This document shows positions 24,465 through 32,198 of a stretch of 64,000 bases of DNA, piece after piece. The stretch is from Bhargavaea ullalensis (GTDB taxonomy: Bacteria; Bacillota; Bacilli; Bacillales_A; Planococcaceae). The stretch lies in NCBI RefSeq assembly GCF_040545425.1, contig NZ_JBEPLW010000015.1; one strand, given 5' to 3'. Position 1 is the first letter of the stretch. Each line of letters opens with the position of its first letter. A program made the translations under genes and the position numbers. The notes under the pieces were generated by a model. The model had not been told where the DNA came from. It made no database searches and saw only the letters and a list, made by a program, of their open reading frames with translations.

Positions 24465-25637
24465 ATGAAAAAAGCCATCATCCTTCTCATGTCTGTTCAG
24501 TTCCTCGTTTACCTGGGCTTCGGCATCATCATTCCGGTTCTTCCGGAAGTGGTCGTGGCGCAGGGGTTTGACGAGATGCACGTCGGCGGCCTCCTGACCG
24601 TCTATGCGCTTGCCTCGTTCTTCACCGCGCCGCTTTGGGGGGCCTACTCCGACCGCACCGGCAGAAAAAAGCTGATCATGATCGGGCTGGCCGGGTTCAG
24701 CCTCAGCTTCTTCCTTTTTGCGCTGTTCACCCACTCGCTTCCGATGATGTATTTGTCTCGGATCATCGGCGGCCTGTTCTCCGGCGCCCTCTACACGGCC
24801 GTCACCGGTTTCGTCGCTGACCTGACCGATGAGGAAAACCGCAACAAGTACATGGGCTTCCTCGGCATGTCGATCGGACTCGGCTTCATCTTCGGTCCGG
24901 CGATCGGCGGCATCCTGGGAGACTACAGCCTGTCGCTTCCGTTCACCGCCTCCGGCACGCTCGTCCTGCTGTTGCTCGTCTATGCGGCGTTCGTCCTGAA
25001 AGAGCCGGAACGGCATGCCGAAGCCAACAAGCGGGCCATCATCCCGGAAGGCGCCTCCAAGCTCTGGGGATACCGGATCCGCTACTTGTTCCTGCTGTCG
25101 TTCATGGTGACGTTCCTCCTCGCGGGGGTGGAGGCGACCTTCCAGCTGTTCAACATCCACAAAATCGAGATCACGCCAAAGCAGATCGGCTATCTGTTCA
25201 TGTTCAGCGGATTCGTCGACGCGGCGATCCAGGGCGGGGTCGTCCGGCGGATCAAGAACGGCATGGAGACGAAGGTCATCACCATCGCCCAGGTCATCAC
25301 CGCCGCCGGCCTGGTTCTCATGTTGTTCACCGGAAGCCTGTTCTGGGCCGGCCTGTCGCTTTGTGTGTTTACCGCCGGCAATGCCCTGGTCCGGACCATC
25401 CTGGTGTCGCTCACGACGAAGGAATCCGGCGGCCGGTACGGCACCGCGGCGGGCATGAGTTACTCGATGGACAACATTGGCCGGATCGCCGGGCCGCTCT
25501 TGTTCACCTGGCTGTTCACCCGGCTGCCGGACGGTGTCTATGGTATATCCGCGGCGCTCGCCGTATTGTCTCTCGTTCTGCTTCTGCTTTACCGCCGGTC
25601 GGACCAATCGCTCCGGCATGCGCAGCCCTCCCGCTGA
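24465..25637 (+). CDS. MFS drug/H+ antiporter-like transporter
   Basis: A 390-aa major facilitator with 12 predicted segments. It has the motif A region GAYSDRTGRKK (residues ~60-70) and the antiporter motif C-like segment GLGFIFGPAIGGILGDYS (~135-152), which places it in the DHA1 (Bmr/NorA/TetA) drug exporter group. The substrate cannot be read from sequence. The start is ATG 24465 (MKKAIILLMSVQF); a TTG at 24444 would add seven residues. It stands alone with its own promoter and terminator. Confidence 0.82.
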   Translation: MKKAIILLMSVQFLVYLGFGIIIPVLPEVVVAQGFDEMHVGGLLTVYALASFFTAPLWGAYSDRTGRKKLIMIGLAGFSLSFFLFALFTHSLPMMYLSRIIGGLFSGALYTAVTGFVADLTDEENRNKYMGFLGMSIGLGFIFGPAIGGILGDYSLSLPFTASGTLVLLLLVYAAFVLKEPERHAEANKRAIIPEGASKLWGYRIRYLFLLSFMVTFLLAGVEATFQLFNIHKIEITPKQIGYLFMFSGFVDAAIQGGVVRRIKNGMETKVITIAQVITAAGLVLMLFTGSLFWAGLSLCVFTAGNALVRTILVSLTTKESGGRYGTAAGMSYSMDNIGRIAGPLLFTWLFTRLPDGVYGISAALAVLSLVLLLLYRRSDQSLRHAQPSR

Positions 25638-25648
25638 AACCGAATCGC

Positions 25649-25686
25649 AAAAACCCCTGCAGGCCGCTTCCTGCAGGGGTTTTTTC
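25649..25686. terminator. Bidirectional rho-independent terminator
   Basis: A 12-bp stem AACCCCTGCAGG/CCTGCAGGGGTT with T runs on both strands lies between the convergent MFS and GGDEF genes. Confidence 0.9.
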
Positions 25687-25688
25687 AT

Positions 25689-27344
25689 TCAAAGGATCCG
25701 TAAGCGTCCGCGGCCGGACTTTTTCGCCTGGTACATCGCCTGGTCGGCGAGCCGGAGCAGGGCTTCGGGAGTTGAGCGTCCGGGTGCTGCCAGTGCGATG
25801 CCGAGGCTGGTCGAGACGCGGATCGGCTGGCTGGCGACCGGCAACGGAAAGTCAAGTGTATCCAGGATTTTTCGTCCGACGGCTTCCGCTTCCTGTTCGT
25901 CCCGGCATTCCATGATCAGGACGACAAATTCATCTCCTCCGTGGCGGGCAACAAAGCCGTGGTCGACCGCGCCCGCCACCCGTGCGCCGAACGCCCGGAT
26001 CACTTCATCGCCCGCTTCATGCCCCCGGGTGTCGTTGATTTGCTTGAATCCGTCGATGTCCATCAAAATGACGGCGAACGGTTCGCCCGTCTTTATGTAG
26101 CGATCCAATCTTTGATGGAGACGTTCATAAAACAGCCGCCGATTCGGCAATCCGGTGAGCGGATCATGGTAGGCATAGTTTTGAAGCCGCTCTTCCGCTT
26201 CTTTCTGGCGCGTGATATCCCGCACGACGAGCACCATGTGGAGGAAACCGCCGTCCGAACCGAACACCGCGGATCCGGTGAGTTCCGACCAGATCCAGCC
26301 TTTCTCAGCGTGGGCGAGCCGCAGACGGAGCGTGAATGTGCCTTCACCGCCGACCGCCCGGTTGAATGCGCGGCGGAGCCGCCGTTCGTCTTCGGGGAAA
26401 ACGTGCGCCCGGCCGTTGGACCTTGCCAGTTCCTCCGGATCGTAGCCGAACACCTTTCGGCTGGCGGGAGACACATACAGGAAGTCCCATGCTTCATCGA
26501 CGACGAGGATGACGTCCCGGACATGCTCTGCAATGATCCGGAACCGCCTCTCGCTCTCCATGAACTGCCCGACCAGCTTGTCCAGCTCCCGCATGTCCTT
26601 CAGGTGGGCATAGCAGCCGACCCGTTTTCCGGCGCTGACCACCGGCGTGAAGTTGAGCAGGCAACCGACCGGACCATCGCCGGCGCGAACATCCAGGCGG
26701 ATATCCGTCCGGCCGGATGCATCGGCGTTCAAGAGCGCGTCCGCGGCTCGCGGCCGGTCTCCCCCGGTCACCAGATCGGTGAAAAAGTTGCCGGCAAGTG
26801 CGTCTGACCGTGTGCTGAAAAGAAGTTCCGCCGCCCGGTTTGCCGAGAGGATCCTTCCCCCTTCATCCAGTTCGAACACCGCATCGCTGTTGTTTTCAAA
26901 CAATGCACGGTAACGCGACCCGCCCAGTTCCAGCCGTCCGCTCATGAGTTCGGCCGACTGACGGGCAAGGAATTTCTCTGTGACGTCACGGACCGCAGCG
27001 ACGACATGTGTGCATTTCCCGTCCTCAAAAAGCGGTGTGAGGCTGGCTTCGGAATGCCGTTTCCCGCCCAGTTCCGCCAAATAGCAGTCCTCATAGACAA
27101 CCGGTTCACCCGCCACGGCCACCCGCCTGTAGACAGTCTCAAGCACACGGCCCCGTTCATCGCCGATTGTTTCTGCGATGGATCTCCCGATGATATCCGA
27201 TTGGACGCCAAGCGCCTGCCGTGCCGCCCGATTGATGAATTCATAAATGACTGATCCGTTTTCCCTGATGGCCATGACGAATATCATATCCGAAAGACCG
27301 TCCATCAGCACACGCTCTTGAAGGCTACCCGTTGATTCCCCCAT
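25689..27344 (-). CDS. PAS-PAS-PAS-GGDEF diguanylate cyclase
   Basis: A 551-aa soluble protein. Three PAS-type sensor domains lie at about 10-125, 140-255 and 265-385 (each ending in a VRDVT/LKDM/VRDIT-like strand), followed by a GGDEF domain (about 390-551). Catalytic motif RHGGDEF is at 467-473 and DPLTGLPNRR starts the domain. It should make cyclic-di-GMP from GTP in response to a signal sensed by PAS. The product-inhibition RxxD site before GGDEF is absent (VDHG). No membrane segment or EAL domain. Confidence 0.9.
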   Translation of the reverse strand: MGESTGSLQERVLMDGLSDMIFVMAIRENGSVIYEFINRAARQALGVQSDIIGRSIAETIGDERGRVLETVYRRVAVAGEPVVYEDCYLAELGGKRHSEASLTPLFEDGKCTHVVAAVRDVTEKFLARQSAELMSGRLELGGSRYRALFENNSDAVFELDEGGRILSANRAAELLFSTRSDALAGNFFTDLVTGGDRPRAADALLNADASGRTDIRLDVRAGDGPVGCLLNFTPVVSAGKRVGCYAHLKDMRELDKLVGQFMESERRFRIIAEHVRDVILVVDEAWDFLYVSPASRKVFGYDPEELARSNGRAHVFPEDERRLRRAFNRAVGGEGTFTLRLRLAHAEKGWIWSELTGSAVFGSDGGFLHMVLVVRDITRQKEAEERLQNYAYHDPLTGLPNRRLFYERLHQRLDRYIKTGEPFAVILMDIDGFKQINDTRGHEAGDEVIRAFGARVAGAVDHGFVARHGGDEFVVLIMECRDEQEAEAVGRKILDTLDFPLPVASQPIRVSTSLGIALAAPGRSTPEALLRLADQAMYQAKKSGRGRLRIL

Positions 27345-27434
27345 GACGCGCCCCCTATCCGTCTATACAATTCTTCCTTTTCACCAGTATAGCGGAAGCC
27401 TAATTATTGGGCGAGCTTCCACGGCTCCATGCAT

Positions 27435-27469
27435 AAAAATGGACAGGAACCCGCGCGGGATTCCTGTCC
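27435..27469 (-). terminator. Rho-independent terminator after the MFS exporter
   Basis: On the minus strand the stem GGACAGGAA/TTCCTGTCC with a GC-rich loop is followed by ATTTTTA. Confidence 0.85.
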
Positions 27470-27477
27470 GTTTCAGG

Positions 27478-28785
27478 TTATTGGGCGACCGGCGCTGCAG
27501 CTCCGGTCTGCGGGGCAGTTCGTTCCGGATGGGCTCTTCGGATGACCGACGGACGTGCCAGCCAGAGGACGGCCCCGATGAGCGCAATCGTGGAGGAGAG
27601 GAGGATCCATTCCGCCGGGAAAAGGTCGTACAGGAAGCCGTATAAGACGGTGCCGAGCGGCATCAGTGCCATCGCCATCGTTTCCAGGACGGCGAACACC
27701 CGACCTTTGAAGTCATCATCAACCTGCTTTTGCATCATGACCATGATCGGCGTGTTCACGATACCCGATGAAAGGCCGGAGACGAGCATGAGCGCGCCGA
27801 AGAAGATCACCATGGCAACATAAGGGAGGCCGATGAACAGCGGCAAGGCGACGCCGCCCATCGTGAAGGCCATCACGATGATTCCCCGCTTGGCGACGAC
27901 AAGCGGGCGTTTCACTTCTTTCCTGACGCTCAGCCAGATGCTCATGATGAGCATGCCGACCGCGAGCGCCCCTTCGGTCAAACCGAAATGCTCGGGGGCG
28001 ATCTTCAGCTTCTCGATCAGGATGAATGAATACCCGACCTGAAAAGCACCGAACAGGAAGTTGACGATCAATGCGATCCAGATGACCGCCATGATGACCG
28101 GCTGTGTCTTCAAGTAGGCCAGGCCCGACCTCATGCTCCGGAGCAACGGTTCCTTGGCGGCCTCTTCTTCTTGGCCCCCCGCTTCCGCCTTCCGGTTGAA
28201 CAGCCGGAAGTTCATCGTTGACTCAAGCAGAAGCGCGATGAGCGAGGCCGCCATATAGAGGAGAAGGAACAGGTTCATCGGCACGGTTCCGTAGAGGAGG
28301 CCTCCCGCTGCGGGCGCACCGATCGCCGCAATCGACATGGACATCTGGTTGAGCGACATCGCCTTCTGGATCCGTTCTTCGTCGACAAGAGAAGTCACCG
28401 CGGAAGAGAAGGTCACGCCAGAGAATGTCGACGCAAGTGAAAGAACGACGGTCGTGGCATAGATGGCCGGAAGCGACAGGCCGGCGAGAAGGCTGACGCC
28501 GAGCAGCCCGCCGAGCGCGGCGACCGTCAATACTTGCGCACCGATGACGATCGGCTTGCGGGGCCAGCGGTCGGCGGCGTAGCCGGCAAACGGAGCGGCA
28601 AGTGTCCTCGGCAGAATGCTGCAGATCAGGTTCATTGCAAAACTGGCCGCCGACCCGGTGAGCTGGAGAATATAGAAACTGATGGCAAATGTATAAACTT
28701 GAGCTCCGAATGACGAAATGAGCTTGCTGGCCGTGAATGTCCACAGGTGCCAGGTCGCCCGGCGCAGTTTTACCGCCTGATCCAA
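27478..28785 (-). CDS. MFS efflux transporter (DHA3/macrolide-efflux like)
   Basis: A 435-aa major facilitator with about 12 segments. FAGYAADRWPRKPIVIGAQ (residues ~65-83) is the motif A loop, and the overall pattern (SLASTFSGVTFSSAVTSLVDEERIQKAMSLNQ) fits DHA3-type exporters such as MefA relatives. The start is TTG 28785 (MDQAVKLRRATWHLW), with AAGGAG 10 nt upstream; a GTG at 28794 would sit on that site. Two operator-like dyads flank its promoter. Divergent from an HTH-TPR regulator that probably controls it. Confidence 0.82.
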   Translation of the reverse strand: MDQAVKLRRATWHLWTFTASKLISSFGAQVYTFAISFYILQLTGSAASFAMNLICSILPRTLAAPFAGYAADRWPRKPIVIGAQVLTVAALGGLLGVSLLAGLSLPAIYATTVVLSLASTFSGVTFSSAVTSLVDEERIQKAMSLNQMSMSIAAIGAPAAGGLLYGTVPMNLFLLLYMAASLIALLLESTMNFRLFNRKAEAGGQEEEAAKEPLLRSMRSGLAYLKTQPVIMAVIWIALIVNFLFGAFQVGYSFILIEKLKIAPEHFGLTEGALAVGMLIMSIWLSVRKEVKRPLVVAKRGIIVMAFTMGGVALPLFIGLPYVAMVIFFGALMLVSGLSSGIVNTPIMVMMQKQVDDDFKGRVFAVLETMAMALMPLGTVLYGFLYDLFPAEWILLSSTIALIGAVLWLARPSVIRRAHPERTAPQTGAAAPVAQ

Positions 28786-28801
28786 TTTAGCCACACTCCT
28801 T

Positions 28802-28872
28802 GTTTAATTTACTTGAACAAATCATACCATCCGGCGAACCCAATCACAAGAGAAAGTTAAATTTAATTAAAC
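28802..28872 (-). promoter_or_regulatory. Promoter of the MFS exporter flanked by two operator dyads
   Basis: On the minus strand TTGTGA (28844-28849) and TATGAT (28821-28826) are separated by 17 bp. Directly downstream is dyad O1, GTTTAATTTACTTGAAC (28802-28818, imperfect); directly upstream is dyad O2, GTTAAATTTAATTAAAC (28856-28872). Their centres are 54 bp apart. The arrangement is repeated at 29104-29174. Confidence 0.75.
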
Positions 28873-28893
28873 TCTTTGGCCAAAAAAATAAGT

Positions 28894-29088
28894 TTACAGC
28901 CAGCGCCGGGGTTTGAGCGATTCAGCGTCCCGCCGATTGTCCTGGGGGAACTCCGCCGGTTCTCTGGCGGGGAAATCAGTTTTTGTCCGGCCGGGCAAGT
29001 TTTCCTTCTGAGTCTCGGGAGCCAGCTTTCTGGCTGCAAGCGCCCATAGGTTGAACGTGGCCCGGAACAACTTTTGTGCATCCATCAT
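28894..29088 (-). pseudogene. Truncated copy of the MFS exporter N-terminus (64-codon frame)
   Basis: The frame starts MMDAQKLFRATFNLWALAARKL, which lines up with the exporter start MDQAVKLRRATWHLWTFTASKL (same spacing of K-L, R-A-T, L-W, A, K-L). After about 25 residues similarity ends and a hydrophilic sequence without membrane segments follows. The ribosome binding site (AACAAGGAGTGTG) is nearly the same as that of the exporter. I read it as the left-over of a tandem duplication. It could still be translated; a regulatory role cannot be excluded. Confidence 0.65.
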
Positions 29089-29103
29089 GTTTTCACACTC
29101 CTT

Positions 29104-29174
29104 GTTTAATTTGATTAAACAAATCATAACACGGTATCACTTCACACGCAAGCTAAAGTTTAATATAATTAAAC
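29104..29174. promoter_or_regulatory. Duplicated operator-promoter cassette (O3/O4) and regulator promoter
   Basis: Dyads O3 GTTTAATTTGATTAAAC (29104-29120) and O4 GTTTAATATAATTAAAC (29158-29174), both perfect 7-bp inverted repeats with a 3-bp centre, are 54 bp apart. Between them on the minus strand lie TTGCGT (29146-29151) and TATGAT (29123-29128), 17 bp apart, for the truncated frame. On the plus strand TTCACA (29141-29146) and TATAAT (29164-29169), also 17 bp apart, should drive the HTH-TPR gene, and O4 covers this -10. Autoregulation follows by inference. Confidence 0.78.
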
Positions 29175-29190
29175 AGAAGGAGTGAGTGAT

Positions 29191-30447
29191 TTGCCGACAC
29201 TGGGTGAACGGATCCGCTCGATCCGAAAAGAACGGAAACTGACATTGGACAACATTGCGGGTGAGCGGATGTCAAAAGGCATGCTGTCCCTGATCGAAAA
29301 CAACAAAGCCAAGCCCTCAATGGAGAGCCTTTCCTACATAGCGGAACGACTCGGTGTCTCCCCTTCCGAACTGCTGGAGGAAGTGAGTGCCCATGAACTC
29401 CGGGAAGTACTGGAGAAGGCGGAAGAGTTGGCGAAGGTGAAAGTATACGACCAGAAAAAAGCCGAATCGCAGCAGCGGATTGTGGACCTCCTCTCCCCTT
29501 ATGCAGAGCGTCTCGGAGACAGCTATGAGTCGGCGCGGATTCTGCAGCTTTATGCGTATGCGCTCCACTTTCTCGAGTTGGAGGGCTGGGAGGGGGCACT
29601 GGAGCGGGCGGCGGCCATTTATGACAGCCTGAACATTACCGCGCGCCGTGCCGATATCGGCATGTTCAGGGCGCAGATGCTGTACACCCGCCACCGATAC
29701 GCGGATTCGCTCGCCGTCCTGCTGAGCGAGCGGCGGGCGCTCGAGTCACGGGGGACATTCATCGAGCCGATGACGAAGCTCGATTTTGATTACCTGGAAG
29801 CCGCGCTCCACTATGCCGTCGGCCAGGATGAGGAAGCACTCCGGGTCATGGACGCGGCGCTCGTTTTTTCACGGGAGAAGGGACTGTACTACCGGATGAG
29901 CGACTGGTACCGGCTGGCCGCCATCCATGCCCTCATGACCGGCAACCGGGAAAACTATGCCCACTACCGGCTCAAACTGGAACAATACAGCACTTTTGCC
30001 GAAGACGAGGAGACCGGGGGCTTTTTGAAGTTCCTGGATATCCACGAACTGACATCCTATGACCATCAGTATGCAGAGGCGCTGGAGCTGGTTCGGGAAG
30101 TGGAACAGAAAGTGACGGAGGAAGGCGGCGATCCCGAGAACCTTCTCCACTCTCCGTATTTGAAGATGGAGGCCGGAAAGGCGCTGTCCGGCCTCGGCAG
30201 GCACGAGGAAGCGATCGGACAGCTGCGTCAGGTTCAGGTGCCAAGAGAGTTCATCCATCACCCGATCGACTTGTCGATCTTTTTTGAAGGAGAGGCTTTT
30301 CTGGCCGAGTCGCTTGAAGCCAGCGGAAAAAGCGAAGAAGCGGAGGAAGTCATCCGCCGGGCGCATGAACAGATCTCTCCGCTCATCGAGACGCCGTACA
30401 AAAAGCGGATCCGGCAAGTGTACGACCGGATGACCGGAGGAAACTGA
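29191..30447 (+). CDS. HTH (XRE-type) regulator with TPR-rich C-terminus
   Basis: A 418-aa regulator. Residues 1-60 form an XRE/Cro-type helix-turn-helix (LGERIRSIRKERKLTLDNIA...SKGMLSLIENNKAKPSMESL). Residues ~90-410 are all-helical with TPR-like repeats (ALHYAVGQDEEALRVMDAAL, GLGRHEEAIGQLRQ), like peptide-responsive RNPP regulators of Bacillales. The start is TTG 29191, because AGAAGGAG lies 8 nt upstream; a GTG at 29182 touches that site. Four dyads of one type between it and the exporter make it the likely regulator of the exporter. Its ligand is unknown; no signal-peptide gene follows it. Confidence 0.82.
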   Translation: MPTLGERIRSIRKERKLTLDNIAGERMSKGMLSLIENNKAKPSMESLSYIAERLGVSPSELLEEVSAHELREVLEKAEELAKVKVYDQKKAESQQRIVDLLSPYAERLGDSYESARILQLYAYALHFLELEGWEGALERAAAIYDSLNITARRADIGMFRAQMLYTRHRYADSLAVLLSERRALESRGTFIEPMTKLDFDYLEAALHYAVGQDEEALRVMDAALVFSREKGLYYRMSDWYRLAAIHALMTGNRENYAHYRLKLEQYSTFAEDEETGGFLKFLDIHELTSYDHQYAEALELVREVEQKVTEEGGDPENLLHSPYLKMEAGKALSGLGRHEEAIGQLRQVQVPREFIHHPIDLSIFFEGEAFLAESLEASGKSEEAEEVIRRAHEQISPLIETPYKKRIRQVYDRMTGGN

Positions 30448-30448
30448 A

Positions 30449-30500
30449 AAAGACTGCCCGTGCAAGTCCGTTGGATAACGGCTTGTTGGGCAGTCTTTTT
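30449..30500 (+). terminator. Rho-independent terminator after the HTH-TPR gene
   Basis: Stem AAAGACTGCCC/GGGCAGTCTTT with a 28-nt loop is followed by TT. Array D starts right after it. Confidence 0.8.
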
Positions 30501-30503
30501 GTC

Positions 30504-30608
30504 GAGCGAGACGCAATGAGTCGCGAGTGAGACGCTTTGACCCGCGAGTGTGTCGCTTTTCCGCGCGAGTGAGACGCAATTGGGTGCGAATGGGTCGCTC
30601 CCGCCTGA
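30504..30608 (+). repeat. Intergenic tandem array D (21-bp pitch)
   Basis: Units begin at 30504, 30525, 30546, 30567 and 30588, exactly 21 bp apart. Cores: GAGCGAGACGC, GAGTGAGACGC, GAGTGTGTCGC, GAGTGAGACGC, GAATGGGTCGC, i.e. GAGTGNGWCGC. It lies between the HTH-TPR terminator and the convergent tcyP gene, ending about 8 bp before the tcyP stop. Confidence 0.9.
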
Positions 30609-30615
30609 AAAGGTT

Positions 30616-32007
30616 TTACGCGTCGATCGGCTGGCTGTCGGCCGACTCGTTGAAGACGTGCCGGTCGAGTTCGCCGCTGACGCTCGCGGCGGTGACGCTT
30701 GCGGTCATCGAGCCGCTGACGTTGAGCGCCGTCCGCCCCATATCGATGAGCGGTTCGACGGAGATGAGCACGCCGGCAAGTGCGACCGGCAGGTTCATCG
30801 CCGACAGGACGAGGATGGCGGCGAATGTCGCCCCGCCTCCGACGCCCGCGACGCCGAATGAGCTGAGTGCCGTGATGAGGATCAGCGTTGCGATGAAACC
30901 GGGCTCAAGCGGATTGATGCCGACGGACGGGGCGATCATGACGGCGAGCATCGCCGGGTACACGCCGGCACAGCCGTTCTGTCCGATCGACAACCCGAAT
31001 GAACCCGCAAAGTTCGCGGTGGCATCGGGCACGCCGAGACGGTCCGTCTGGGTTTTGATGTTGAGCGGCAGAGCGCCCGCGCTGGAGCGGGAAGAAAAAG
31101 CGAACAGCAGGGTCTCCGCTGTTTTCTTCACATAGGTGACCGGGTTGAGGCCATTCATCGCGATGATCGCCAGGTGAATCAGGAACATGACGATCAAGGC
31201 GGCATAGGACGCCAGGACAAACTTCCCGAGATTCAGAATCGCCCCGAAATCGGACGTGGCGACCGTGCGGGCCATGATCGCGAGGATCCCGTATGGCGTC
31301 AGGCGGAGGATCAGTTTCACCACACGCATGATCAGGGCATAGATTGCATCAATCCCCTTTTTCACAACCGCTGCGGTTTCCGGCTCTTTTCGGGCAATGC
31401 CCATGTAGGCCACGCCGAGGAATGCGGCAAAGATGACAACACCGATCGTCGAGGTCGGCCGCGCACCCGTCAGGTCGAGAAACGGATTGGACGGAATCAG
31501 TTCGGTGATCTGCTGCGGCAGCGTGCGGTCCGCCACGTCGGCCGACTGCTGTTCAAGCGACAGGCCGCGTTCGGATTCCGCGGAGCCTTGGACGATGTCG
31601 GATGCATCGAGGCCAAACCCCGCCGCCGACAAGATGCCGATGGTCGCGGCAATCGCGGTGGTGGCGATCAACATGCCGAGGACGAGCGCCGCCGTCTTGC
31701 CGAAATTCTTTCCTGCCGTCACTTTCGTGAACGCGGCAAGGATGGAAATGAAGACGAGTGGCATGACGATCATCTGAAGGAACCGGATGTAGCCGGATCC
31801 GATGATATTAAACCATTCCACAGAGCGGCCGAGAGTTTCGGACTCCGCCCCGTAGATGAGATGCAGGGCGATGCCAAACGCGATGCCGAGCCCCAGGCCC
31901 GTGAACACGCGCTTGGAAAAAGAAACATGCCGGCGGTCCATGAAAAACAGGACGCCGACGAGAGCGGCCAGGACGGCCACATTGAGGAGGACCCACCATA
32001 TATTCAT
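30616..32007 (-). CDS. tcyP: L-cystine uptake transporter TcyP
   Basis: A 463-aa dicarboxylate/amino acid:cation symporter (DAACS) family protein, the same length as Bacillus TcyP. Features: GSGYIRFLQMIVMPLVFISILAAF at ~70-95, the serine-rich re-entrant loop FSSRSSAGALPL at ~310, and SFGVAGVGGGATFA at ~395. It imports L-cystine. The start is ATG 32007, where GGGAG lies 7 nt upstream; an ATG two codons earlier is too close. It has a good sigma-A promoter with a palindromic spacer. Confidence 0.9.
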   Translation of the reverse strand: MNIWWVLLNVAVLAALVGVLFFMDRRHVSFSKRVFTGLGLGIAFGIALHLIYGAESETLGRSVEWFNIIGSGYIRFLQMIVMPLVFISILAAFTKVTAGKNFGKTAALVLGMLIATTAIAATIGILSAAGFGLDASDIVQGSAESERGLSLEQQSADVADRTLPQQITELIPSNPFLDLTGARPTSTIGVVIFAAFLGVAYMGIARKEPETAAVVKKGIDAIYALIMRVVKLILRLTPYGILAIMARTVATSDFGAILNLGKFVLASYAALIVMFLIHLAIIAMNGLNPVTYVKKTAETLLFAFSSRSSAGALPLNIKTQTDRLGVPDATANFAGSFGLSIGQNGCAGVYPAMLAVMIAPSVGINPLEPGFIATLILITALSSFGVAGVGGGATFAAILVLSAMNLPVALAGVLISVEPLIDMGRTALNVSGSMTASVTAASVSGELDRHVFNESADSQPIDA

Positions 32008-32075
32008 GTTCATTCTCCCATCGTTGGATTCATTGCCGTCCGTGCAGACACAACACCTCTTGACGGCATAACGAA

Positions 32076-32104
32076 ATTTTAATGTTATATAACCTATAAG
32101 TCAA
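32076..32104 (-). promoter_or_regulatory. Sigma-A promoter of tcyP
   Basis: On the minus strand TTGACT (32099-32104) and TAAAAT (32076-32081) are separated by 17 bp. The spacer contains the palindrome GTTATATAAC. In Bacillus tcyP is repressed by CymR at low cysteine demand; whether this palindrome is its site cannot be decided here. Confidence 0.8.
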
Positions 32105-32198
32105 GTAGGTTTAATTGCCTTAATTCCCCGTTCGTCTTTTCCGTTGCCGTTCGGTATACTATGGGTTATAGAAAAAAGCACCGGTGGAGGGTTTTGCC

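Noticed and set aside
24456..25688. Long open frame opposite the MFS gene (410 codons)
   Set aside because: Shadow frame; the plus-strand MFS has promoter, membrane pattern and terminator.
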